This document shows, piece by piece, positions 44,892-54,323 of a DNA stretch of 64,000 bases; within the stretch, counting starts at the first letter, position 1, and each line of letters opens with the position of its first letter. This DNA is from Janthinobacterium sp. SUN073. GTDB taxonomy: Bacteria; Pseudomonadota; Gammaproteobacteria; Burkholderiales; Burkholderiaceae_D. The position numbers were made by a program, and so were the translations under genes. The DNA lies in the NCBI RefSeq assembly GCF_030397665.1, contig NZ_JAPUBT010000007.1:248001-312000 (forward strand), given 5' to 3'. Under the pieces are notes generated by a model. The model saw only the letters and a list, made by a program, of their open reading frames with translations. It did no database searches and had not been told where the DNA came from.

Positions 44892-44920
44892 GTCGCAGGC
44901 AATATCCTCTTTACTGCGAC
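44892..44920 (+). promoter_or_regulatory. Leader hairpin upstream of metK
   Basis: A perfect 7-bp inverted repeat (GTCGCAG 44892-44898, CTGCGAC 44914-44920) with a 15-base loop lies 30 bases before the metK start. It may be part of a regulatory leader. It does not match a SAM riboswitch that I recognise. Confidence 0.35.
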
Positions 44921-44951
44921 AGAACATTCACATAGTAAACAGGAGCTTGCA

Positions 44952-46118
44952 ATGTCAAACGACTATCTCTTCACTTCCGAATCCGTCTCGGAAGGCCATC
45001 CCGACAAGGTTGCCGATCAAATTTCCGACGCCATCCTTGACGCCATCCTGGCCCAGGATCCGACCGCCCGCGTGGCCGCCGAAACCTTGTGCAACACGGG
45101 CCTGGTGGTGCTGGCTGGCGAGATTACCACTTACGCCAATGTGGATTATATTCAAGTTGCGCGCGAAACCATCAAACGCATCGGTTACGACAACACGGAA
45201 TACGGCATCGACTACAAGGGTTGCGCCGTGCTGGTGGCTTACGACAAGCAGTCGCCCGACATCGCGCAAGGCGTCGATGAAGGTGCGGGTATTGACCTGG
45301 ATCAAGGCGCTGGCGATCAGGGCCTGATGTTCGGTTACGCCTGCGATGAAACGGCCGAGCTGATGCCCGCCGCCATCCACTACGCGCACCGCCTGGTCGA
45401 GCGCCAGTCGCAGTTGCGCAAGGATGGCCGCTTGCCATGGCTGCGTCCGGATGCGAAATCGCAAGTGACCCTGCGCTACGTCGATGGCCGCCCCGTCGGC
45501 GTGCACACGGTCGTGCTGTCGACCCAGCATGCGCCGGAAATTTCGCACAAGCAGATCGAAGAAGCCGTCATCGAAGAGATCATCAAGCCGATCCTGCCGC
45601 GCGAATGGCTGACGGAGACCAAATTCCTCGTCAACCCGACGGGCCGTTTCGTCATTGGCGGTCCGCAAGGCGATTGCGGCTTGACCGGGCGCAAGATCAT
45701 CGTCGACACCTACGGTGGCGCAGCCCCGCACGGCGGCGGCGCGTTCTCGGGCAAGGACCCATCGAAAGTCGACCGTTCGGCAGCCTACGCGGCCCGTTAC
45801 GTGGCGAAAAACATCGTCGCGGCCGGCCTGGCGCGCCAATGCCAGGTGCAGGTCAGCTACGCCATCGGCGTGGCCAAGCCGATCAACATCACCGTCTACA
45901 CGGAAGGCACGGGCGTGATTCCTGACGCGGAAATCGCCAAGCTGGTGCTGGCGCACTTCGATTTGCGTCCAAAAGGCATCGTGCAAATGCTCGACCTGCT
46001 GCGCCCGATCTATCAAAAGAGCGCCGCCTACGGCCACTTCGGCCGCGAAGAGCCGGAATTCACGTGGGAACGCACGGACAAGGTCGCCCTCCTGCGCGAC
46101 GCCGCCGGCCTGAAGTAA
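44952..46118 (+). CDS. metK: S-adenosylmethionine synthetase
   Basis: A 388-residue enzyme making SAM from methionine and ATP. The N-terminus [21 protein letters not shown] holds the ATP-binding histidine. [18 protein letters not shown] is the catalytic phosphate-binding loop, and [13 protein letters not shown] is the signature. AGGAG precedes the ATG. It is divergent from the lipid A pair, and a strong terminator follows. Confidence 0.98.
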   Translation: MSNDYLFTSESVSEGHPDKVADQISDAILDAILAQDPTARVAAETLCNTGLVVLAGEITTYANVDYIQVARETIKRIGYDNTEYGIDYKGCAVLVAYDKQSPDIAQGVDEGAGIDLDQGAGDQGLMFGYACDETAELMPAAIHYAHRLVERQSQLRKDGRLPWLRPDAKSQVTLRYVDGRPVGVHTVVLSTQHAPEISHKQIEEAVIEEIIKPILPREWLTETKFLVNPTGRFVIGGPQGDCGLTGRKIIVDTYGGAAPHGGGAFSGKDPSKVDRSAAYAARYVAKNIVAAGLARQCQVQVSYAIGVAKPINITVYTEGTGVIPDAEIAKLVLAHFDLRPKGIVQMLDLLRPIYQKSAAYGHFGREEPEFTWERTDKVALLRDAAGLK

Positions 46119-46138
46119 TCTAGCCTGCTTGCATGAGA

Positions 46139-46173
46139 AGCGCCCCGGCCATCTTGGCCGCGGGCGCTTTTTT
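46139..46173 (+). terminator. Rho-independent terminator of metK
   Basis: A two-part stem, AGCGCCC (46139-46145) with GGGCGCT (46162-46168) enclosing CGGCCA/TGGCCG, is followed by six T (46168-46173). It lies 20 bases after the metK stop. Confidence 0.9.
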
Positions 46174-46260
46174 CATGGGCGCACGCGACGGTGCGTACGG
46201 AACGGCGTTGCCGTAGGGATACGTTACAATTCATTGCAAATAAACCAATTGGGGAATTCC

Positions 46261-46782
46261 ATGACCTTGTTGCGCGCATCTTCCTTGTTTGTTGCTCTGT
46301 TTGCCACATTCGGCCTGTCCGCTGCCTTGGCGGTGGCGGCACCGGCCACGCTGACGGTGGGGCAATGGCTGGACAAGGCGGAGGCTGGCGATGGCCATGC
46401 CGTGCTGATCCTGGCGGCGGGCGGCAAATTTATTTTCCCCGAGGGCTCGCTGGCAACGCCGGTCCAGATGCGGCCCGAACTTACCGAGTTGATGGGGCAA
46501 ATGTCGGTACGCCAGGCCTTGCATGTGCTCACCATCTATGCGGACAGTGGTTTTCTCGCCACGGATCCCGATGCCTGGCGCGCGAATATCAAGCCCGATC
46601 CCGTGATCACCTGCAAATGGGCCATGCGCGCCGCGAATTATCCGACCGACGGCAGCAAGGCCGATAAGGACATGATCCCCATCCTGCGTGACCTGGCCGA
46701 TGAAATAACGCGGCGCCTCGATGCCGATGCGCGCGCCAGCTGTCTCAGCCAGGGCAAGAACTGGCCGCCGCAGAAACCATAG
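46261..46782 (+). CDS. Secreted hypothetical protein, 173 aa
   Basis: A signal peptide (MTLLRASSLFVALFATFGLSAALAVA, about 1-26) precedes a 147-residue helical body with no motif I know. Two cysteines (VITCKW and ARASCLSQ) may form a disulfide. The start at 46261 has a GGGGAA site. It lies between metK and the SAH riboswitch and is transcribed apart from both. Function is unknown. Confidence 0.7.
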   Translation: MTLLRASSLFVALFATFGLSAALAVAAPATLTVGQWLDKAEAGDGHAVLILAAGGKFIFPEGSLATPVQMRPELTELMGQMSVRQALHVLTIYADSGFLATDPDAWRANIKPDPVITCKWAMRAANYPTDGSKADKDMIPILRDLADEITRRLDADARASCLSQGKNWPPQKP

Positions 46783-46871
46783 CGCGCCAGCGCGCGTCGC
46801 GGACCTGTCAGGCGGCCGGCCCGCTTGACTAATGGTTGCCGCCGGCGCATGGCCAATGTTATGATGCAGCG

Positions 46872-46933
46872 TCCGAGGAGCGTTGCGACGAAGAAATTCG
46901 CCAGGCTCGGAATATCCTGCAACTGCGCTCACG
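46872..46933 (+). ncRNA. SAH riboswitch
   Basis: The sequence matches the S-adenosylhomocysteine riboswitch: CCGAG (46873-46877) pairs with CTCGG (46906-46910), and GAGCG (46878-46882) pairs with CGCTC (46926-46930) to give the pseudoknotted element. GCGTTGCGACG and CCAGGCTCGG are its conserved parts. It turns on downstream ahcY when SAH accumulates. It ends about 30 bases before the ahcY start. Confidence 0.93.
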
Positions 46934-46961
46934 TACCTTTTTCAACTGAAAGGAGGGCGTG

Positions 46962-48386
46962 ATGAACGCCGTACTCAAATCGCAACACGACTACACCATC
47001 GCCGATATCACTTTGGCCGCATGGGGCAATAAAGAAATCAAGATTGCTGAAACGGAAATGCCTGGCCTGATGGCCATCCGCGAAGAATTCGCGGCAGCGC
47101 AGCCCCTGAAAGGCGCGCGCATCACCGGTTCCATCCACATGACCATCCAGACCGCCGTGCTGATCCAGACCCTGGAAGCACTGGGCGCGCAAGTGCGTTG
47201 GGCATCGTGCAACATTTACTCGACGCAAGATCACGCTGCCGCCGCCATCGCTGCCGCCGGCACGCCTGTCTTCGCCGTCAAGGGCGAGTCGCTGGACGAC
47301 TACTGGGAATACACGCACCGCATCTTCGAATGGCCGAACGTGGACGGCAAGGCTGTCTACTCGAACATGATCCTCGACGATGGCGGCGATGCTACCCTGC
47401 TGCTGCACCTGGGCGTGCGCGCGGAAACCGACCTGTCGGTGCTGGCCAATCCCGGTTCGGAAGAAGAAATCTGCATGTTCAACTCGATCAAGCAGCACTT
47501 GCTGGCCGATCCGACCTGGTATTCGAAGCGTCTGCCAGAAATCCTCGGCGTGACGGAAGAAACGACGACCGGCGTACACCGCTTGTATCAAATGCACAAG
47601 GAAGGCAAGCTGGCCTTCCCTGCGATCAACGTCAACGATTCCGTCACGAAATCGAAGTTCGACAACCTGTATGGCTGCCGCGAGTCCCTGGTCGATGGCA
47701 TCAAGCGCGCCACCGACGTGATGATCGCCGGTAAAGTGGCCGTCATCGCCGGTTACGGTGACGTCGGTAAAGGTTCGGCCCAAGCCATGCGCGCCCTGTC
47801 GGCGCAAGTATGGGTGACGGAAGTCGATCCGATCTGCGCACTGCAGGCGGCGATGGAAGGCTACCGCGTGGTGACCATGGATTACGCCTGCGAACACGGC
47901 GACATCTTCGTTACCTGTACGGGCAACTATCACATCCTCACGCACGATCACCTGACGCGCATGAAAGACCAGGCCATCGTCTGCAACATTGGTCACTTTG
48001 ACAATGAAATCGACGTTGCTTCGTTGAAGCAATACGAGTGGGAAAACATCAAGCCGCAAGTCGACCACATCATCTTCCCGTCGGGCCGCCGCATCATCCT
48101 GCTGGCCGAAGGCCGCCTGGTCAACCTCGGTTGCGGCACGGGCCACCCGTCGTACGTGATGAGCTCGTCGTTCGCCAACCAGACGATCGCCCAGATCGAG
48201 CTGTACGCGAACACGGCCAACTACCCGGTCGGCGTGTACACCTTGCCAAAACACCTGGACGAAAAAGTCGCCCGTTTGCAACTCAAAAAGTTGAATGCGC
48301 AGCTGACGGAACTGACGCAAGAGCAAGCCGACTACATCGGCGTGCGCACGGAAGGTCCTTATAAACCCGAGCACTACCGCTATTAA
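46962..48386 (+). CDS. ahcY: S-adenosylhomocysteine hydrolase
   Basis: A 474-residue NAD-dependent enzyme splitting SAH to homocysteine and adenosine, completing the methyl cycle with metF and met[25 protein letters not shown] and the NAD site [18 protein letters not shown] (about 262-279) are diagnostic, and the C-terminus [10 protein letters not shown] is typical. AAAGGAGG lies five bases before the ATG; a GTG one codon earlier is in frame. The SAH riboswitch controls it. Confidence 0.98.
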   Translation: MNAVLKSQHDYTIADITLAAWGNKEIKIAETEMPGLMAIREEFAAAQPLKGARITGSIHMTIQTAVLIQTLEALGAQVRWASCNIYSTQDHAAAAIAAAGTPVFAVKGESLDDYWEYTHRIFEWPNVDGKAVYSNMILDDGGDATLLLHLGVRAETDLSVLANPGSEEEICMFNSIKQHLLADPTWYSKRLPEILGVTEETTTGVHRLYQMHKEGKLAFPAINVNDSVTKSKFDNLYGCRESLVDGIKRATDVMIAGKVAVIAGYGDVGKGSAQAMRALSAQVWVTEVDPICALQAAMEGYRVVTMDYACEHGDIFVTCTGNYHILTHDHLTRMKDQAIVCNIGHFDNEIDVASLKQYEWENIKPQVDHIIFPSGRRIILLAEGRLVNLGCGTGHPSYVMSSSFANQTIAQIELYANTANYPVGVYTLPKHLDEKVARLQLKKLNAQLTELTQEQADYIGVRTEGPYKPEHYRY

Positions 48387-48390
48387 GATG

Positions 48391-48508
48391 GTTGCCTCAT
48401 GAACCTACTGCGCGGCGCGGGGCGCGGCCGGCGATGCTCACTGTGCTAAAGCACAGCTGCGCTTCTCGGCCACGCCGCGCATCCGCTCGCTACGGTTCCT
48501 GAGGCAAC
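48391..48508. repeat. 118-bp imperfect inverted repeat element
   Basis: GTTGCCTCA (48391-48399) and TGAGGCAAC (48500-48508) form the ends, with GAACC/GGTTC and GC-rich arms inside, and a central perfect palindrome CTGTGCTAAAGCACAG (48441-48456). The structure suggests a REP/BIME-like or miniature dispersed element inserted between ahcY and the next gene. No ORF is in it. Confidence 0.6.
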
Positions 48509-48530
48509 AAGACTGATCGGTGTATCGTTA

Positions 48531-48567
48531 GAGACAGCCGTTACTGTGCTGTCTCAATATCTTTTTT
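48531..48567 (+). terminator. Hairpin with T-run between ahcY and the membrane protein gene
   Basis: GAGACAGC (48531-48538) pairs with GCTGTCTC (48548-48555) around a nine-base loop, followed by AATATC and six T. It looks like a terminator that separates, or attenuates, ahcY from the downstream genes. Confidence 0.75.
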
Positions 48568-48581
48568 GACAGGCTAGAGAA

Positions 48582-48938
48582 ATGCGCTTGCTACTGATTT
48601 GGTTTATCAATGCGGCAGCCCTGTTTGCCGTCCCCTACCTGATGCACTCGGTGACGATGAGCAGCGGCTGGACCGCGCTGCTGGCCGCTGCCGTGCTGGG
48701 GCTGGTCAATGCGCTGATCCGCCCATTGCTGATCTTGCTGACCTTGCCCGTGACATTCTTGTCGCTGGGCCTGTTCATTTTGATCATCAACGGCTTCCTG
48801 TTCTGGCTGGTGGCGCAGGTGATCGATGGTTTCCATGTCGCCAGTTTCTGGTCTGCCGTGGGTGGTGCCATTCTGTACAGCATCATTTCCTGGGCCTTGT
48901 CGACCTTACTTTTGAGTAATGACGATGGAAAAGCATAA
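48582..48938 (+). CDS. Small membrane protein, phage-holin-family (four TM)
   Basis: A 118-residue protein with four hydrophobic segments (about 5-20, 30-50, 55-78 and 88-110). It is of the family often annotated as phage holin IV, commonly found between ahcY and metF in Burkholderiales. No lytic function is shown. It overlaps metF at its 3' end (14 bases). Confidence 0.82.
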   Translation: MRLLLIWFINAAALFAVPYLMHSVTMSSGWTALLAAAVLGLVNALIRPLLILLTLPVTFLSLGLFILIINGFLFWLVAQVIDGFHVASFWSAVGGAILYSIISWALSTLLLSNDDGKA

Positions 48939-49755
48939 TTTCAGTATTGAGTTTTTCCCGCCGAAAACCCCGGAAGGGGCGGAAAAGCTGCGCGCCACGC
49001 GTATCAAGTTATCTGAATTGCAGCCGAAGTATTTCTCGGTGACGTTCGGCGCCGGTGGCACCACGCAGCAGGGCACGCTGGATACCGTGCGCGAGATCCT
49101 GGCGGCCGGCGAACAAGCCGCGCCCCATCTTTCTTGCGTGGGCGGTTCGCGCGCATCGATCCGCGCCGTGCTGGCCGACTTCAAGGCGGCCGGCGTGAGC
49201 CGCATCGTGGCCTTGCGCGGTGACTTGCCCAGCGGCTACGGTGCCTCGGGCGAGTTCCGCTACGCCAACGAGCTGGTGGAATTCATCCGCGCCGAGACGG
49301 GCGATCATTTTCATATCGAAGTGGCCGCCTATCCGGAAGTGCATCCGCAAGCCCGTTCGCCGCAAGACGACCTGCAGGCGTTCGCGCGCAAGGTGCAGGC
49401 CGGTGCCGATGCGGCCATCACCCAGTACTTCTACAATGCCGACGCGTATTTCCAGTTTGTCGAGCAGACGCAGAAGATGGGCATCAACGTGCCCATCGTG
49501 GCCGGCATCATGCCGATCACGAACTACACGCAATTGATGCGCTTTTCGGACATGTGCGGCGCGGAAATTCCGCGCTGGGTGCGTCTGAAACTGGCCAGCT
49601 TCGGCGACGACAGCGCGTCCATCAAGGCCTTTGGCCTGGACGTGGTGACGGGCTTGTGCGAGCGCTTGCTGGAAGGCGGCGCGCCAGGCTTGCATTTTTA
49701 TAGCATGAACCAGGCGGCGCCCACTACCGCACTGTGGCAGCGGCTGGTCAAGTAA
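48925..49755 (+). CDS. metF: 5,10-methylenetetrahydrofolate reductase
   Basis: A 276-residue FAD enzyme giving 5-methyl-THF for methionine synthesis. It has FSIEFFPPKTPEG at the start, VTFGAGGTTQ, RIVALRGDLP, and the FAD- and folate-binding segment FHIEVAAYPEVHP. ATG 48925 was chosen; an ATG two codons earlier (48919) is also possible. It completes the methyl cycle with ahcY upstream and converges on the 5-formyl-THF cyclo-ligase gene. Confidence 0.96.
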   Translation: MEKHNFSIEFFPPKTPEGAEKLRATRIKLSELQPKYFSVTFGAGGTTQQGTLDTVREILAAGEQAAPHLSCVGGSRASIRAVLADFKAAGVSRIVALRGDLPSGYGASGEFRYANELVEFIRAETGDHFHIEVAAYPEVHPQARSPQDDLQAFARKVQAGADAAITQYFYNADAYFQFVEQTQKMGINVPIVAGIMPITNYTQLMRFSDMCGAEIPRWVRLKLASFGDDSASIKAFGLDVVTGLCERLLEGGAPGLHFYSMNQAAPTTALWQRLVK

Positions 49756-49765
49756 TCCCTCGGGG

Positions 49766-50377
49766 TTACAGCGCCTGACAGTAAAGATCGCCCTCGGTCA
49801 TGATGTGATCGAGGGCGATGTCGTATTCGCCGTTGGGAAAGTGTACCGCCAGGCAGGCATAGGCGATGCCCAGGGTGCGCGGACGGGGCGTTTGCGCCAG
49901 CGTGCGGTCGTAATAGCCGCCGCCATAGCCGAGCCGGAAACGTTGCTCATTAAACCCCAGGCAAGGCACCAGCAGGGTGGCGGGCGCCGGGCGCAGGCGC
50001 AATTGGGCCGGCACGGCCACGCCCATGCCATCTTTGACCATCGCTTCACCGGGCGTCCAGTCGGAAAATGCCAGCGGCGCATGCTTTTCCAGCACCACGG
50101 GCAAACTTAATTGCACGCCGCGCGCGGCCAGCTGTGCATATGCATCGTGCAAGTCCGGCTCACCGTGCAGGGGCCAGTACACGCCCAGCTCCTCGACTTT
50201 TTCCTGTGCGCACCAGTCCAGCAGGCGCTGCGCGATGGCCGCATCCCACCCCGCACGCGTGGCGTCGGGCAGGGCGCGGCGGGCCGCCAGCAGGGCCTTG
50301 CGCAAGCCGGCTTTGTCCTGTGGCGCAATGGGTGGCCGTGTAGCCGGATCGCATGTTATTCTAGGGTCGCTATTCAT
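49766..50377 (-). CDS. 5-formyltetrahydrofolate cyclo-ligase
   Basis: A 203-residue enzyme recycling 5-formyl-THF to 5,10-methenyl-THF with ATP. The family motifs are KAGLRKALLAARRAL near the start and the phosphate-binding RLGYGGGYYDRTLA (about 148-162). It lies ten bases after metF in the opposite direction, a fitting pathway neighbour, and is divergent from slt. Confidence 0.92.
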   Translation of the reverse strand: MNSDPRITCDPATRPPIAPQDKAGLRKALLAARRALPDATRAGWDAAIAQRLLDWCAQEKVEELGVYWPLHGEPDLHDAYAQLAARGVQLSLPVVLEKHAPLAFSDWTPGEAMVKDGMGVAVPAQLRLRPAPATLLVPCLGFNEQRFRLGYGGGYYDRTLAQTPRPRTLGIAYACLAVHFPNGEYDIALDHIMTEGDLYCQAL

Positions 50378-50409
50378 ATCACCATCAAGTTAAGATTGAG
50401 AGTCGTACA

Positions 50410-52398
50410 TTGATTTCCCCACTGAAATGGATTGCCGGCACGATGCTGTGTGTTGCATCGGCCTTGTCTCCCCTGGCCGCCCTGGCCCAGGTGTCCGCCA
50501 CCGTCTCTCCTGCCGCACCCGACACGCGCAGCGAGGACGATGCCTTCCTGCTGCTGCGCGACGCCGCGCGCAAGGATGACGCCGAAAAAGCCGACTTTTA
50601 TGCGGGGCGCCTGACGAATTACCAGATTCCATCGTATGTTGACTATTATCGGCTGAAACCGCGCATCAAACTGCTGACCGAGGCGCAATTTCGCGATTAC
50701 CTGAACCGCTACAAGGGCAGCGCCATCGCCGACCGTTTCCGCAACGACTGGCTGCTGGAGCTGGGCCGCAAGCGCGACTGGGTCGTGTTCGACGAGCAAT
50801 ACCCGCAATTCGCCCTCGACGACGATACCCAGCTCAAGTGCTATGCGCTGATGTCGCGCGCGGCCAAAGGCCAGAACGTGGCGCCCGAGGCGCGCAATCT
50901 GCTGGTCTCGCCGCCCGGCTATGGCGAAGCGTGCGGCAGCCTGATCGCCGTGCTGGCGCAAAATGGCCAGTTCGACACGAATGACCTGTGGGCGCAGATC
51001 CGCCTGGCGGGCCAGACGAATGCCACCGGCCCGGCGCGCCGCATCGCGCTGCTGCTGGGCGCATCCGACGCGAAGATGGCGCAAGCCATCGATTTGCCGG
51101 CGCTGATGCTGGCCAAGGGCCCAGGCCCCAGCCGCGCCGACCACGAGATGTACCTGGTGGCCATCGGGCGCATGGCGAAAAGCACCCTGAAACTGGGCGT
51201 GGTGGCCTTGCAAAAAGCCAGCGCGCAGCTGACCGCGCAGGAACAGGCCATCGGCTGGGCCAACCTGGCCCTGCAGGCATCGTATGCGCTGGCGCCGGAA
51301 GCGTTTGAATATTGGCAAAGATCCAATGGCGCACCGTTGACCCAGGAGCAGATGCAGTGGAAAACGCGCATTGCCTTGCGCGAAGGCAACTGGCCTGTGG
51401 TGAAGTCGTCCATCCAGGCCATGCCGGCCTCCCTGCGCACGGACCCCACCTGGGTCTACTGGCTGGCGCGCGCGCAGCAGGCGGAAACGCCGGGCCGCCC
51501 GAATGCGCAGGCCGACACCCTGTATCGAACGATTGCTGACCAGTCGAATTTCTACGGCTTGCTGGCCAACGAAGAGCTGGGCAACCATCTGGTGTTGCCG
51601 CCGCCGGGCCAGCCCGTCAGCCCGACAGAAATCGCCGCCATGGCCGCCAATCCGGGCTTGCAGCGGGCGCTGAAATTTTTCAACATGCGCTTGCGCTTCG
51701 AAGGCACGCGCGAGTGGAACTGGGAATTGCGTTCGATGACGGATCGCCAGCATCTGGCGGCCGCGGAATTTGCGCGCCAGAACAATGTGCTCGACCGCAT
51801 GGTCAATACGTCCGACCGCACGCGCCTGGAAGTGGACTATACGCAGCGCTACCCGACGCCGCACGACGACGTCATGCATCCGGCCACGCAAACCCTGGGT
51901 CTGGATAAAGCCTGGGTGTATGGCTTGATCCGCCAGGAATCGCGCTTCATCATGGATGCGCAATCGCATGTGGGCGCTTCGGGCCTGATGCAGGTGATGC
52001 CATCGACGGCCCGTTATGTCGCCAAGAAGATCGGCCTCACCGATTTCGTCACGGAAACCTTGAGCGATGTGCGCACCAACGTCTTGCTGGGCACGAATTA
52101 CCTGAACATGGTGCTCGGTGGCCTCGATGGTTCGCAAGTGCTGGCCAGCGCCGCCTACAACGCGGGGCCGGGACGCTTGCGCATCTGGCGCGCCACCATG
52201 ACGCGCCCGCTGGAAGGCGCCGTCTTCGCGGAGATCATTCCGTACACGGAAACGCGCGGCTACGTGAAAAACGTGATGGCCAACGCCACGTATTATGCGG
52301 CCTTGTTCGAGAAGCGCCCGCAGTCGCTGAAGGCGCGCCTGGGCACCGTGGGACCGAAGAATAGCGCCGTTTCTGCCGATTTGCCATCATCCAACTAA
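50410..52398 (+). CDS. Soluble lytic murein transglycosylase
   Basis: A 662-residue periplasmic Slt-type enzyme cleaving peptidoglycan to 1,6-anhydro-muropeptides. A signal peptide (LISPLKWIAGTMLCVASALSPLAALA) precedes a long alpha-helical superhelix (about 40-470). The catalytic domain has the acid Glu510 in IRQESRF, then SHVGASGLMQVMPSTA and AAYNAGPGR. A TTG start at 50410 gives the best signal peptide; ATG 50443 would shorten it. Confidence 0.93.
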   Translation: MISPLKWIAGTMLCVASALSPLAALAQVSATVSPAAPDTRSEDDAFLLLRDAARKDDAEKADFYAGRLTNYQIPSYVDYYRLKPRIKLLTEAQFRDYLNRYKGSAIADRFRNDWLLELGRKRDWVVFDEQYPQFALDDDTQLKCYALMSRAAKGQNVAPEARNLLVSPPGYGEACGSLIAVLAQNGQFDTNDLWAQIRLAGQTNATGPARRIALLLGASDAKMAQAIDLPALMLAKGPGPSRADHEMYLVAIGRMAKSTLKLGVVALQKASAQLTAQEQAIGWANLALQASYALAPEAFEYWQRSNGAPLTQEQMQWKTRIALREGNWPVVKSSIQAMPASLRTDPTWVYWLARAQQAETPGRPNAQADTLYRTIADQSNFYGLLANEELGNHLVLPPPGQPVSPTEIAAMAANPGLQRALKFFNMRLRFEGTREWNWELRSMTDRQHLAAAEFARQNNVLDRMVNTSDRTRLEVDYTQRYPTPHDDVMHPATQTLGLDKAWVYGLIRQESRFIMDAQSHVGASGLMQVMPSTARYVAKKIGLTDFVTETLSDVRTNVLLGTNYLNMVLGGLDGSQVLASAAYNAGPGRLRIWRATMTRPLEGAVFAEIIPYTETRGYVKNVMANATYYAALFEKRPQSLKARLGTVGPKNSAVSADLPSSN

Positions 52399-52410
52399 AG
52401 CTAGCCAACC

Positions 52411-53127
52411 ATGCAAACGACCATCCTTGATCCCAGCCTGACGCAAACCCTGGCCGCCGCGCGCGAGCCGGGCCTGACCCTCATCATCGGCAACAAGAAT
52501 TATTCGTCCTGGTCGATGCGCCCATGGGTGGCCATGACGGCCTTCGGCATCCCGTTCCAGGAAGTGCGCGTGCTGCTCGACCAGAGCGACACGGCGACGA
52601 AAATCGCCGAGTATTCGGCCTGCGGCCGCGTGCCCGTGCTGCTGGCGGGCGAGATCACGATCTGGGACAGCCTGGCCATCTGCGAATACCTGGCCGAGCA
52701 GTTTCCCGATAAACACCTGTGGCCGCAAGACGTGGCCGCGCGCGCCATGGCGCGCTGTGTCTGCGCGGAAATGCATTCCGGTTTCACGGGCTTGCGCACG
52801 GACATGTCGATGAATATCAAGGCCAAGTTGCCGGGCCGTGGCCGCACGGCCGCCGCGCAGGCGGATATCGGCCGCATCAGCGAAATCTGGGAAGAGTGTT
52901 TGTCGCGCTTTGGCCACCACCAATTCCTGTTTGGCGAGTTTTCCATCGCCGACGCGTATTTCGCCCCCGTCGTCATGCGCTTCCGCACGTATGGCGTGAG
53001 TCTGGCGCCGGCGCTGAACGCGTATTGCGAGCGCGTGCAGGCGCACCCGGCCGTGGCCTGCTGGATCACGGCAGCGCTGGCGGAAACGGAAACGGCGCCC
53101 AAGCACGACGCGGAATTACCTGAATAA
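52411..53127 (+). CDS. Glutathione S-transferase family protein
   Basis: A 238-residue GST-fold protein. The N-terminal thioredoxin-like domain has LIIGNKNYSSWSMRPWVAMTAFG with a Ser at the usual catalytic position and CGRVPVLLAGEITIWDSLAICEYLAEQ. The C-terminal domain is all-helical. The substrate is unknown. It lies between slt and cca in the same direction. Confidence 0.9.
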   Translation: MQTTILDPSLTQTLAAAREPGLTLIIGNKNYSSWSMRPWVAMTAFGIPFQEVRVLLDQSDTATKIAEYSACGRVPVLLAGEITIWDSLAICEYLAEQFPDKHLWPQDVAARAMARCVCAEMHSGFTGLRTDMSMNIKAKLPGRGRTAAAQADIGRISEIWEECLSRFGHHQFLFGEFSIADAYFAPVVMRFRTYGVSLAPALNAYCERVQAHPAVACWITAALAETETAPKHDAELPE

Positions 53128-53139
53128 GAGAAGTTCACC

Positions 53140-54237
53140 ATGAAGATTTACACGGTCGGTGGCGCGGTGCGCGACCAACTGCTGGGCTTGCCCGTGAAAG
53201 ACCACGACCACGTCGTCGTGGGCGCCACGCCCGAGGACATGCTGCGCCAGGGCTTCCGGCCCGTCGGCAAGGATTTTCCTGTTTTCCTGCACCCGAAGAC
53301 GCAGGAAGAATACGCGCTGGCCCGCACGGAGCGCAAGACGGCCCCCGGCTACCGGGGCTTTGTCTTCCACACGGCGCCCGACGTCACCCTGGAAGACGAC
53401 CTGGTGCGCCGTGATCTCACCATCAACGCCATCGCGCAAGCCGAGGACGGTACGTTGACCGACCCGTTCGGCGGTATTCAGGATATCGAGAACAAAATCT
53501 TCCGCCACGTCTCCGACGCGTTCGGCGAAGACCCCGTGCGCATCTTGCGCCTGGCCCGTTTTGCCGCCCGTTTTCATACGTTCACTGTCGCGCCCGCCAC
53601 CCTGGACCTGATGCGCCAGATGGTGCTGGACGGCGAAGTCGACGCCCTGGTGGCCGAGCGCGTGTGGCAGGAACTGGCCAAGGGGCTGATGGAAAGCCAC
53701 CCGTCGCGCATGCTGACGGTGCTGCACGAGTGCGGCGCCCTGCAGCGCATCGTGCCAGAAATCACGCTCAGCGAGCGCCTGCTGCAGGTCATCGACCATG
53801 CGGCCGCGCAAGGACATGAATTGCCCGTGCGCTTCGCCGCCTTGATGCTGCATGTGAGCAAGGATGCCATCGAGCAACTGAGCGAGCGCCTGCGCGTGCC
53901 CAACGAGTGCCGCGAGCTGGCCGTCATGGCGGCGCGCGAGCTGGACCAGATCAATGGCGCCCTGGACTTGCACGCCGAAGCCGTGATGAGCTTGTGCGAA
54001 CGCTGCGATGGCTTGCGTAAACCGCAGCGCTTTGTGCAACTGCTGCAAGCGGTGGCGTGCCATGGGCTGGTCACCGGCGACTTTGCGCCGGCGGCGCGGC
54101 TGCAGGGCGGGCTGGACGCCGCGCGCGCCGTCAACGCGGGTGCGCTGGCGCAAGGTTGTACGGAGCCGAAACGCATTCCCGAAGTCATCCATGCGGCGCG
54201 GGTGGCCGCCGTGCAAGCATTCCTGGCCCAGGCTTGA
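53140..54237 (+). CDS. cca: tRNA nucleotidyltransferase (CCA-adding enzyme)
   Basis: A 365-residue class II CCA enzyme. GGAVRD is at 7-12, and the catalytic Asp21/Asp23 in KDHDHV bind metal. RRDLTINAIA is the neck motif, and EDPVRILRLARFAAR follows. The C-terminal HD phosphohydrolase present in E. coli Cca is degenerate: the HD position reads LH (RFAALMLHVSK). The protein is about 45 residues shorter than the E. coli enzyme. Confidence 0.94.
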   Translation: MKIYTVGGAVRDQLLGLPVKDHDHVVVGATPEDMLRQGFRPVGKDFPVFLHPKTQEEYALARTERKTAPGYRGFVFHTAPDVTLEDDLVRRDLTINAIAQAEDGTLTDPFGGIQDIENKIFRHVSDAFGEDPVRILRLARFAARFHTFTVAPATLDLMRQMVLDGEVDALVAERVWQELAKGLMESHPSRMLTVLHECGALQRIVPEITLSERLLQVIDHAAAQGHELPVRFAALMLHVSKDAIEQLSERLRVPNECRELAVMAARELDQINGALDLHAEAVMSLCERCDGLRKPQRFVQLLQAVACHGLVTGDFAPAARLQGGLDAARAVNAGALAQGCTEPKRIPEVIHAARVAAVQAFLAQA

Positions 54238-54323
54238 ATGGCGCGAATAGGCTACAATGGCGCCATAATGTTGCACTGCACAATATCGGCCTGACGTGCC
54301 GCAGCACCGCCCCAGGAGTCGTC

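Noticed and set aside
44764..44951. Possible SAM riboswitch upstream of metK
   Set aside because: Only a simple 7-bp hairpin is present; none of the conserved SAM-binding sequences I know are visible.
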